The position numbers and the translations under genes are program-made. From Channallabes apus (Eukaryota > Chordata > Actinopteri > Siluriformes > Clariidae): a stretch of 64,000 nt of DNA. The DNA lies in the NCBI GenBank assembly GCA_030522415.1, contig CM060113.1, forward strand, positions 3,705,467-3,769,466, written 5' to 3'. The notes beneath the pieces are model-generated. The model saw nothing but the letters and a program-made list of their open reading frames with translations, did not search any database and was not told the origin of the DNA. The first letter of the stretch is position 1. The number at the start of each line of letters is the position of its first letter. Below are positions 49,620-59,530 of this stretch, one piece after another.

Positions 49620-49999
49620 CCTCTGCGACATCTCCTGCTGTTCTTGGACTATCATTCACGGCCCTCCCTCCCTCCCTCCCTCCTCTCTCTCTCTCTCTAC
49701 AGTATATCTTGTCGTTTTGTCTCTGAGGCTCTCTGAGGTTCTGATTTCTTTCTCTCTCCAGCTCTTCCTCTTGTGCTCTGTTTCTCAGGGGACTCATTAC
49801 AGCATGGCTCTTGGTGCAAGATAATGGAGGGATAATGAATTTCTGAACTAATCTATATTAGAGCTGTGCTAAAGTCAGGGCTTTGAGAGAGAGAGACCTG
49901 ATATGAAGAAAATCTACTGCTACAGAGAGTCAGCGCAGATATTTATGGGTCAAGGATTTGTTTATCTCCTTAATATTAACAGGTACACAGGCCAGACGG
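49620..49999. other. No gene seen; CCCT/CT tract
   Basis: Four CCCT units then CT repeats at 49664-49698, otherwise unique. Confidence 0.7.
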
Positions 50000-50575
50000 C
50001 ACGGCGGTGTGGTGGTTAGCATTGTCACCTTGAACTTCCAGGGTCTGGGTTTGATTCCTGTCCAGGTTCGATTCCCATGGGGTTTAATTAAGTTAAGTTA
50101 AGTTAAGCCTTTATTTGTCACATATACATTACAGCACAGTGAAATCCCTTCTTCGCATATCCCAGCATAACTGGAGTCAGAGCGCAGGGTCAGCCATGAT
50201 ACAGCGCCCCCTGGAGCAGTTAGGGTTAAGGGCCTTGCTCAAGGGCACAACAGTGGCAACGTGGTGGCGCTGGGGATCGAACCGCCGATCTTCCGATCAG
50301 TAACTCTCAGTAACTCAGTGCCTTAGCCCTCTGAGCCACCACTGCATGTTCTCCTTGTGCTTGTTGGGTTTCATCATGGTACTCTGGTTTCCTCCCGCAG
50401 TCCAAAGACCTGCAGATTAGGTTAATTGGCATTTCCATACTGCCCATTGTGTGTGAATGAGTGTATGAGTATGTGTGTGTGCCCTGAGATGGATTGGCAC
50501 CCTGTCAAGGGTGTACACTGCCTTGTGCTCTTAGTCTCATGGGATAGGCTCCAGGCCCCCCGCAACACTGAGGTA
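50000..50575 (+). mobile_element. Mermaid-like SINE interrupted by another SINE
   Basis: Head GGCACGGCGGTGTGGTGGTT with duplicated box B (50048 and 50065, 17 bp apart) runs to CATGGGGTTT at 50085. The body resumes at about 50344 with GCATGTTCTCCTTGTGCTTG and continues through TTCCTCCCGCAGTCCAAAGA to GGGATAGGCTCCAGG near 50554. The tail after CCCGCAACACTG is replaced by the minisatellite. Confidence 0.9.
50086..50343 (-). mobile_element. Second SINE type nested in the Mermaid-like SINE
   Basis: On the minus strand: head CAGTGGTGGCTCAGAGGGCT, box B GGTTCGATCCCC, body CCTTGAGCAAGGCCCTTAAC-like, CCAGGGGGCGCTGTATCATG, GGATATGCGAAGAAGGG and a tail ending in repeated TTAAC units. The same family appears at 54511. 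No long TSD is readable at the junctions. Confidence 0.88.
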
Positions 50576-51112
50576 CACAGGGCAAGCCTCTTTCACCTAC
50601 ACAGAGGTACACAGGCCACGCCTCTTTTCTTTATACAGGTGTAGACTGGCTATGACTCTTTTACTATTACAGAGGTACACAGACCATACCTCTTTTTGAT
50701 ACATTCGTACATAGGCCACGCCTCTTTTCGATACATTCGTACAAAGACCACGCCTCTTTTCTTTATACATTGGTACACAGGCCACGCCTCGTTTTCTTAC
50801 ACAGAGCTACACAGGCCACACCTGTTATACTGTACATTCTCAGAGCTACAAAGGCCTTGTCTCTTTTCATTTTAGGTGCAACGGCCACGCCCCTTTTAAA
50901 TACACATGGGAACACAGCCACACCTCTTGAGGAGCCTGACAGGTCATGCCTCTTTTACTAACACAGAGGTACACAGGCCACGCCTTTTGAGGCCTCTTTC
51001 ACTTAGACTGAGCTAAATCTCGCACCATTTTCACTTAGACTGAGGTTCAGAAGCCACACCTGCAATCGCTGTGACAGAAGACCTGAGGCCACACCTCTTT
51101 AATTAGCCTAGT
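50571..51112. repeat. 16-unit minisatellite built on GGTACACAGGCCACGCCTCT
   Basis: About 16 diverged units of roughly 31-39 bp (mode 33-34), typically AGGTACACAGGCCACGCC then TCTTTTCTTTATACAG. Units near 50600-50800 are closest to each other and the right end is most diverged. The unit length is not a multiple of three and stops occur, so it is not coding. It begins exactly where the SINE at 50000 loses its tail. Confidence 0.93.
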
Positions 51113-51389
51113 GTTATTCACTGGGGTCCAACACACATTGTGTTACAAAGAAATTCTACTGTAAACCAGAGAAACAACTGCGTGCTCAGGATGTCTGTCT
51201 CTGAAAATTCAGCCAGACGTATTTCTGATGTAGAACCGATTCCCCGAAGTATGCTCGCACACGTTTTTGAACATAATTAAGCAACCTCTGCAATACGAAC
51301 GTGAAAAACATTTTTCAACCATATGCACTGACAGATTAGTAAATTAAGTCTACTATAAACTGTCAGCTTTGATTTAGTGCTTGTTATAC
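51113..51389. other. Unique spacer
   Basis: No feature recognised. Confidence 0.6.
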
Positions 51390-51835
51390 AGACCGTCTCT
51401 CTCTCTCTCTCTCTCTCTTTCCTTCTTTACCTGTCTGTCTGTCTTCCTCCATGTTTCTCTACCCATCTGGCTCTTTCTGTCTGTCAAACCTCTCAATCTC
51501 TTTCTATCTTTCTTTTATCTCTGTCTCTTTTTTACTGTCCATGTCTGCATTTGTGTCTCTTTCATTGTTTTATCTCTGTCTCTCTCTCTCCTGTTATTTC
51601 TAATTGACAGTCTCCACCTCATTGTCTGGCTTTCTTTCTTTCTTTCTTTCTTTCTCAATTTCTTTTTTTCTTTCTTTTTCTTCCTTCCTTCCTTCCTTCT
51701 TTGTCTTCTCTCTTTCTGCCTCCCTCCGCTCTCGTTTAATGTGTGTCTCTCTTTCCGTTGCTTTCTGTTAATTAAAAATACACGGTTGAAGTGTATTTTT
51801 TAAAAGAAATATTTCATCCTTTCATTTTTTTTTTC
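51390..51835. repeat. Polypyrimidine tract
   Basis: CT repeats, then mixed CTTT and CTTCCTTCC units over about 350 bases, ending in a T run near 51825. The 140-residue Phe/Leu/Ser frame is an artefact. Confidence 0.92.
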
Positions 51836-52210
51836 CTATTCACTCCATTACTGCTCTGTGAGATCCGTTTTGGAAAAGAATTTCTGAGAGTGCAAAAATC
51901 TCAAACGTTTGTGGTGTGTCTACGTGAGTATTTGTGTGTGTGGGTGGGTGGGTGTGTGTAAAACACTCTCGTCCACATTTACAGCTATGCGCAGGTTTAA
52001 TCGATATTTCTCACCTCTCTGAAATTCCAGACAAACGGAGATGAAGTGTCCAGAGCCGCGATTCTCTCAGCTGCAGCTCTCTAAACTCTTAAACTCTAAT
52101 GCACTTTTATTTTACTGAGTGCGCCAAGGACGGGACTGTAATTCATCACCACGCCTGTGGAGAACATCACACTGTAACATGAAGAGCTAGTTAGATATAC
52201 ACACATACAG

Positions 52211-52251
<41 letters not shown>

Positions 52252-52853
52252 AGCTAACAAAAAATATTGGCAAGAATCTGCTGAAGTTAGAAAGAAAGAA
52301 TGGAAGGAAGGAACATAGAAGGAAAGAAAGAAAGAAGGAAAGAAAGAAAGAAAGAAAGAAAGGAAGAAGATTAGCTGTCCTGCATGGTATCAAAGATTTG
52401 TGAAAAGTCCTTGATGAAGCTGCGTGAATGTTCCTTGGGTCTCTATCTTTCCCAGGCCACCAGGGAAGACGTGATGTTACCTGTCCATCGAAGTTAAGGT
52501 GAGGTAATCAGCATCAAGACGAGTAAATTTCCACTCTTGATCTCTAAAGTGGGAGGTGGTTCAGCTTGTGTGTGGGTGGAGACAGACCAGATTTGAGCCG
52601 GGTAAGTGTTCGTTCTTGTTCTTGTACCATAGTTGTATTCTAATCTGTAAGACATTGTCTCCTTTTGTTTCCTAAGTTTGAACGAACCAACAAAACAGGA
52701 ACCTTTCGATTTCACGTTGGAGATCTCTGGTTTGCAGCCAGACCATCTATCCAGGATGCAGTGGGTAAGAATTTCCATCATGTAGTTTCTTCTAGCATTA
52801 AAAGGCACTTTGTATTCTGAAGTGTTCACTTCCTTTAATCCAGTGATTTTGCT
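51836..52853. other. No gene seen; CA and GAAA repeats
   Basis: A CA tract at 52213-52250 and a GAAA-rich tract at about 52292-52367. The rest (52370-52850) is unique-looking and has no recognised exon. Confidence 0.65.
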
Positions 52854-53208
52854 TTAAAAGGAAAGTGAATAATTTCTCAGATTGTGTACAGTCTATGGAA
52901 AATCACAGCACTGTGTGATACTGTTTGCTTCTTTGTTCCAAATTCTCTTTAAAGGTTTCCACTATTTATGGAACTTTCAGTAATTACAGTATATTTAAGA
53001 ACAAGCCTGAAAAAAAGATGAAACAGCTTCATGTAAACTGATAGTGTGCAGAAATCTTGATTACCTGTTCAAACAGACATTGTTGGCACATATTATATAT
53101 ATCATGTGTGTGTGTGTGTTTGTGTGTGTGTGTAAATCTAGCTAAAATTGCAGCCTTGAAATCCGTATTTTGCCATTTTTGCAATGGTGAGTTATTCTTT
53201 TTTGTCAC

Positions 53209-53273
<65 letters not shown>

Positions 53274-53477
53274 ACTCCTTGGATTTTGTTAGCGCTCTGG
53301 AGCTGGGATTACACTACAGGTTATTTCATTCCTCGTGCCAGAGGCCTCATCATCTGGACGAATAAAGAGAATGAAAGAACAGAGGAGAAGGGGAAGACGA
53401 GAAAGACTAAGGAGGAAATTCAGATCAGAGTAAATAGTGCTCCTACATCCTTCAGAGGCAGAGACAGATGTTTTCTG
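52854..53477 (+). repeat. Direct duplication, copy 2
   Basis: Second copy of the 49150 unit, displaced by about 3.85 kb. It is longer because about 115 bases (roughly 52985-53100) separate the TTTATGGAACTTT block from the TG tract, and because its CA tract (53212-53269) is longer. The last 190 bases are nearly identical to copy 1. Confidence 0.93.
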
Positions 53478-53691
53478 TTCACTTCATTTATTCTCGTTGA
53501 TGATTGCAGGGATGTTGAACGCATCTCCGTACCATGGCAAGTGGCTGGGATCCCAGCATTGAAAGACAATGGGACCAGTACTCTGTACATGGGGTGGTCT
53601 TGCTCCAGCCATGCTCACTGTTGGAGCAAGTGTACTTTCTCAAAGGTACTGGAGGTTGATAACCTGAGAATTATACAAACTTGGATGGGCA
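53478..53691. other. Unique spacer
   Basis: No feature recognised. Confidence 0.55.
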
Positions 53692-54203
53692 AAATTCAAT
53701 TCAATTCAATTTTATTTCTATAGCGCTTTTAACAATTGTCATTGTCTCAATGCAGCTTTACACAATCAAAAGAATTATTTAAGTTTGTATGGAATGTGAA
53801 TGTGTATGAATCAAAAATGGTCAGATAGTCCCTGGTGAGCAAGCCGAGGGCGACAGTGGCAAGGAAAAACTCCCCGAGATGGTGATAGGAAGAAACCTTG
53901 AGAGGAACCAGACTCAACAGGGAACCCATCCTCATCTGGGTGAAACAGATAGCAGGAAATGATCTGCATTTATACAGTGTGTTAGGTGGCAGCCAGTTCA
54001 GCTATAATAGTTGGTGTTAATTGATGTTAAAATGGAGTCCAGGTAGTTATTGGAGACTCAGGTAGACTTGTAGGAAGTTCCAGTCCTGAACTATCGAACT
54101 GTCAAGTCCTCAGAGAAACAGCTGCTAACACCAGTTCAGGCCAGAAACGTCTTCTAAGTAGAGAGAATCATCCACAGACACCAGCCGCATCCCAAAGAGA
54201 CAC
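53692..54203 (+). repeat. Interspersed repeat with (AATTC)n head
   Basis: Starts with AATTCAATTCAATTCAATTT, followed by TATAGCGCTTTTAACAATTG, GCAAGGAAAAACTCCCCGAG, GAAGAAACCTTGAGAGGAAC and GGAACCCATCCTCATCTGGG. I recognise this order as a very common fish interspersed repeat. I cannot assign its class from the sequence, and no protein is encoded. Confidence 0.8.
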
Positions 54204-54207
54204 AAAA

Positions 54208-54465
54208 GGGTGGCATGGTAGCTTAATGGCCTAGCGCCTGCAGGGCTAAGGGTTCAATTCTTGCATCTGGTCTGTGTGTGGATTTTGTATGTTCTCCTTG
54301 TGCTTGTGCTTGGTTACCTCTAGATTCCTTCTACAAGTCAAAGACATGTGGTGTAGACTGATTGGAATTTGTAGGATGTTCAGTTGAGTATGCTTGTGCT
54401 CTGTAATGGGTTGGCGCCTAGTCCAGGGTATATCTTGCCTTGTGCCTTTGGACAGGCACCAAGAC
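54208..54465 (+). mobile_element. Diverged Mermaid-like SINE
   Basis: GGTGGCATGGTAGCTTAATG head, a box-B-like GGTTCAATTCTT, TTTGTATGTTCTCCTTGTGC, GTCAAAGACATGTGG, GCTCTGTAATGGGTTGGCGC and TCCAGGGTATATCTTGCCTT. The tail is lost. Confidence 0.8.
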
Positions 54466-54510
54466 TAGTAGTAAGATGGTACCCTTTGGCAAAGCAATCA
54501 TTTAACAGGT

Positions 54511-54688
54511 AGGAGTGGCTCAGCAGTTACTGTACTGAATGGAAGGTTGTGGAAGTCCCATCACAGTCATTATGCCAGGCCCTTAACCCTGTCTGGTACA
54601 GGGGCACCATATCACATGCTGAGCAAGAAGCTGGAATATGCAAAAAAGACATTTAACAATAGTGTAATGTACATGTAAAGTCTTATTC
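54511..54688 (+). mobile_element. Diverged SINE of the 50086 type
   Basis: GGAGTGGCTCAGCAGTTACT head, then CAGGGGCACCATATCACATG, GCTGGAATATGCAAAAAAGA and GTAATGTACATGTAAAGTCT, which line up with the minus-strand reading of 50086-50343. Confidence 0.72.
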
Positions 54689-54994
54689 ATCTTCTGCTAT
54701 GGTGAGAATGATGTGTGGCCTTCTGATTTGTGGATGTTGTTGAATGTAGTTTCCACCAGCCTCTGAGTTCTAGAGGTGCTTAGATGTACTACATGACCTT
54801 CTCTTGCCCCGTGAGCCCTATGCTAACATCTCAATACTAGTCATGCTATTGTTGCTAACCCACATCATTAGCTTTAGCGTGCATGCCAGATCAGTGTAAT
54901 GAGAAATGCGAGAAACACCTGGTGAACAGGCAAAGGGTAAAACCTGAACACAGGGTCAGCTCTGGTCTCTAGGTCAAAGGTCAGCAAGTGAGCA

Positions 54995-55032
<38 letters not shown>

Positions 55033-58000
55033 TGTGTACACACATAAACAGACCTCTCACATGATGTCTTGACAAAATAGGCACGCTAAAAGTCTCATTT
55101 GTCCATTTTTAGCCAGAGTGTGATTTATAGTTGAAGAATGTGTAATTGGCTTACTGATTTGTTATCATGTCTAAGTTAGCACTAGTAATCCATCAATGAT
55201 GCTAGTCTAACAGATGGTTATCATGTCTTCAGAAGCTGTGGAACTCCGTAGTAACTCATTGTATAGCTTTGTTTATGTATTACAGCAGGTTTATTCATTT
55301 AGTAGCCTATTTTTAATGCTGTAGTAGCTATGGTATACTGGCAGGCACAGTATTTTTTATGCTAGACATGCTACAGTAGTATTTACAATTTAAAAAAGTA
55401 AGAAGGTAAAAAGAAAGGAATACAGAAAGGTTTAGCCACACTAGTCCAGTTAATATCTTTCAGATTTCTAATGCTAGTTTCTGTTTACTTCTATTATTAT
55501 GCTAGCTAATGTACGCTACGTGATTACATATGATTCTGTTGCTTATTTATTTATTTTTTTTCTGATTACTAATACGACTTTGGCCATTTATTTAATTTGT
55601 TAGTCAGGGAACTGCAGAGCTTATGCTAGTTTAAATTTAGTGTTTTGTCCTCACCAAACTGTTTAACGTTATGCTACTTTGTTCATTTGTTAATTATATT
55701 TACGCATATAGCTGTGCTAGTCAAACAGTTACAGATGTTTCAACACCAAATAGCAATAGTATTTAATAATAGTGTAGTGTATGTGCGAGTAATGCACCAG
55801 CTTTGATGCTATTTTTTTTATGCTAGTCATACTGAATCGTTAATGCTAGTTTAACCAAAGGCTGAATTTTATGAAATTCGAACAAATTTTGGGTTAGGTG
55901 CACTAGCAATTACATCATTTTTATTTATTTATTTATTATTATGTCCAATGTAAATCTAGATCTGTGTTTAGATAAAGTTTTTTTTTTTTTTTTTTCCCAG
56001 GCGTGTTTACACTAATTCCTGTTACATTATTCTGGTTGATACAGCTGACCAAAGGCAGAAAATCATAACCTATTAGTATGAGTAGATTTCTAATTTATCT
56101 TCTTTAAAAACGGAGCACTGGAATCATCGCGGGTCATCCTCATATTCCCTCAGGGAAGGAAAGTGCCATGATGAAGCGTTCACTTGAGATGGATACGCTC
56201 CATGACAAAAGGAGAAGATGGATACAAGGCTAATATCTCAAAGAGACATGTAGGTCAGATCGCATCCAGGATCTCCTCCTTGCCATATGGCACACCCCAG
56301 GTCCACACTGCATTATGCGACACACACACACACACATAAAAAAAAAAAAAAAACACTTGCTACACCAAATGCTGGACATTATTCAACATAGCCATATACA
56401 ACATGATGTAGGTGTTAGAGCTAAGGATAGATTTGTAATTAATTTTTATTTCACAACACCTTATGTGCACGATGTGCAAAGGTTATTTTTAGCTGTGAGT
56501 CGCCAATTTACACTTCGTGAACTTTAATTTATTGATAAATTAAAACCTGTAGACTGAGCATGCATTCACACATGGAGAAGAAAAATGTTATAACAAAATA
56601 TATAACAAAAATCAGACAATGACAGGACTATGAGCCTAAGATTAGCAATGAACCATACTTGGTGTGATAAAGCTCATTTACAGCTGGTTATTTTCCAATA
56701 ACCGCATGATTTATATATATTTTTAGGTTGTATTAATTCTTGTATTAAAGCAATCCGTTTTGCCATATTTTCTTTCTTTCTTTCTCTTGAAGCTAATAAG
56801 ATGAATAACGTAATCATTTCATTACTCTCTGTTACTGTACCAAGTGCTGGCATTGGAGACTCCTTCCAGAAAAATAGTTAAAGACTAAAGCTGCCCTCAC
56901 ACTAGGAATGATTAATTCATCTCATGCCCAGGATTGCTTCCTTCCATCCCTTCACATTACTATTGTTGTCCGTACCCGAGTACATTCGTGTGTACAGCTG
57001 TCAGTATCAACCTAGTTGCTAATATTCAAAAAGATAATAAGACCATAAAGAAGTCAACCTTTGCACTATGCCTAATATTAATGAGGATAAGATTGTTGAG
57101 TGCTACCCAGGCACAGAGATTTCCGACGAGACACAGATGACCTCGTATTCTAAACAGCCGTCCTGTTCCTTGTTTAGGTACTTTTGGATTTCATATTCGA
57201 TGAGAGCCGTGCTCGGGTATGCTGTGCCACACTCGAGAAGACCCTTTCTCTTTTTAAAAATGGTACACTGATCTGCGCCAGGGCACGATATGGAGGGTTC
57301 ATATCTCACAAAATATATAAATCAAAAGATGCTTTATGCTAAAAAGTTAATAATAATAAAAAAAGGCAATTCATATCCACATAATATAAGCCTGTTATGT
57401 CATTTGTAGCTGCATTACTGTCAGAGCTGCTTCCATAGTAAATGAATAAATGGCTTCCGACCAATCAGCATCTAGAACTCATCAACACTCTAGTATCAAG
57501 GCTTAGCACCTATTATTTGTTTTAAATCCTAAAATAAGACGATTTAACAGCCTGAGCGAGTTGCTGGGATATTTTCATTTTCATCTAATTTCCATCTGCT
57601 TACGTTCTCAATTAGTGTTGGCCATTTTGAAAATATCCATATAGCCAGTATAGACCACTAAATGTGACATTTGAGACATGTATATAAAAAAATATTGATA
57701 ATTGTAAGTAAATTAGAGTGTTAATATTCCATCCAATTCTTTACAACCAAATAAATAATAAATAACTAAGCATCTGTTGTTTGGGATATTTATGTACAAA
57801 TGGCACAGAGAAGTGTAAAGATATTCATTTATTGCTTGCTAATTATTCTATCAGCTTCATTAACCCAAAGTTAAGGAGTATTTTCAGAAGGTGTCTTTAC
57901 ACCATATGTTATAAATCACAATGTTCACTCTAACACCTGCTTCCAGAATGCAAAATGATGAGGGTTTAGTAATTCAGCGCTTTAGACTAGAGGTGAAATA

Positions 58001-58671
58001 CGGGGGAAAAAGAACTGTCACCTAAGACCTGGCAGCTGGTGTTGTTGCTGGTGTTGTGTGTGTGTGCGTGTGTGTGTGTGTGCGTGTGTGTGAGTGTTGT
58101 GCATTTATGACGCTGTCGATTGCAGTCATTCCTCTGTCTAGGAAAAAATATAACGTTGAAATATCAGATATATGTCATCATTTACTGGTACAAAGTCGGT
58201 CTCTCTCTGTCTTGTCAGAAAACTCATTTGTCAGAGCAAGATGAGGTATTTGAGGGCTGAAGGAGTCAAATCATTGTTTAGATGAGTCAAATAAAATGAC
58301 CAACGAAGAAGAGACGTGAGCGAGGAGTCCAGCTTGAGTACGAGACGTATGAGGAATGAAATGCTCGGAGGGGAATGAAATGCTAGATAGATAGATGGAT
58401 AGATAGATAGATAGATGGATAGATAGATAGATGGATAGATAGATACTGTTGAGCCAGAATGTTGTGGAAGTGATATAAGGTGTTCTTCCGGATAGTTAAC
58501 AGTTTGCACAGCATACTGTACATGACATCTTACACCACATCAAGTCAACAGGAAACAAAAACTACATAAAATGTATTAGTTTACATTAATATTTAATGTT
58601 GTATATACAAATAAAGCTTTTATATACAATAACAACTGTAAAAGCTTTTAGACAGTTTTCTGGCAAGAGCC
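54689..58671. other. No gene seen; mostly unique AT-rich DNA
   Basis: Simple repeats: CA at 54993-55029, T run at 55979-55996, A run at 56338-56353, TG at about 58055-58092, and a GATA/GATG tetranucleotide tract at 58385-58444. Bases 56675-56705 carry a weak form of the GGAAAATAATCA core. The frames at 56934-57309 have no recognised homology. Confidence 0.55.
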
Positions 58672-58722
58672 TCCAGGTCCGCGCGACCCTGTGCGCAGGA
58701 TAAGCGTTATAGAAGATGAATA
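58672..58722 (+). mobile_element. 3' tail of Mermaid-like SINE
   Basis: CTCCAGGTCC..GCGCGACCCTGTGCGCAGG then ATAAGCGTTATAGAAGATGA is the family's 3' end, with about 50 bases present. No clear TSD. Confidence 0.78.
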
Positions 58723-59128
58723 AAATTATACCTTTAATTCATGATGCATGTTCTAAACCATTTTTATTTTGTTCCTTAGACTCACAATAAAGCTTTATAG
58801 AATATTTGCTACAGGATGATGTTGATGTTCAGAGTTCTAACTTGGAGACATGAAGGTACAATCGAACTTTTACTTTGTCTATTGAACATTTCCTGCTAAG
58901 CAAAATCAGTTTTTTTTTATTTCTCTTATTTCTACACTGCATTTCTATAAAATATCCACAAGTTATACAAGAACTCTTCTGGTTCTTCTCAATCACTTAA
59001 AAATCATTGCCCATTATTTTACGAGTTATAGACTTTAACATTTGTAACTGGTGAGATCTGCCTATAGACGTGTGTAGATTTATTTGGCAGAAAGCCTGCA
59101 GGCATTTGTTTGTTCGCGCTCTAATGCA
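58723..59128. other. No gene seen
   Basis: Unique AT-rich DNA. Confidence 0.6.
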
Positions 59129-59330
59129 GGTTTTAGTTCAATGCGTAAGATGTTGCACTAGTGATAAGAAGGTCAGAATTTTAAACCCTAGCAGCACAAC
59201 GCTTGCACTGTTGGGCCCTTGAGCAAGGCCTTTAACCCTCAACTGCTTGGGTGTGTAATGAGATAAATGTAAGTCGCTCTTAAGCCATTTGGTTTTGCCA
59301 AATGGCAGACGCCCAATTCTGTAAATGTAA
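59129..59330 (+). mobile_element. Diverged SINE with L2-type tail
   Basis: CACTGTTGGGCCCTTGAGCA, AGGCCTTTAACCCTCAACTG, GTGTGTAATGAGATAAATGT and GTAAGTCGCTCTTAAG match the copies at 27855 and 34537. The tail contains CCATTTGGTTTTGCCAAATGG, a small hairpin. The tRNA head is badly worn. Confidence 0.82.
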
Positions 59331-59423
59331 CTTAGTTCTTTCATTCTTGTTGAAATTGATTTTCAAATGCACCAGGTGGAGAGAAAATTCCATCCTTATT
59401 TAGTGGAGCGCATTGAGTTACTA

Positions 59424-59530
59424 GGTTCTCAGGTGGATTAGTAGCTAGGCATTTGCCGCTTTCACTGATCTGGTCCAGGTTCGAATCCAAAGCTTACCAG
59501 GAAGGCTTTTCCAGCATAAAGCCCAAGCCC
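59424..59530 (+). mobile_element. tRNA-like SINE head of another type
   Basis: GGTTCTCAGGTGGATTAGTA followed by GCTAGGCATTTGCCGC, then a good box B GGTTCGAATCC at 59478-59488. The downstream body does not match the other SINE families in the window, and the 3' end is undefined. Confidence 0.5.

Noticed and set aside
52720..52790. A possible small exon ending near GGATGCAGTGGGTAAG
   Set aside because: A single donor-like site with no supported reading frame or acceptor.
53184..53723. A 179-residue open frame
   Set aside because: It begins in a His-Thr run from a CA tract, and the matching part of copy 1 at 49150 does not preserve the frame.
57068..57309. Overlapping open frames on both strands that could be an exon
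   Set aside because: No splice-site context, no recognised protein, and both strands are equally open.
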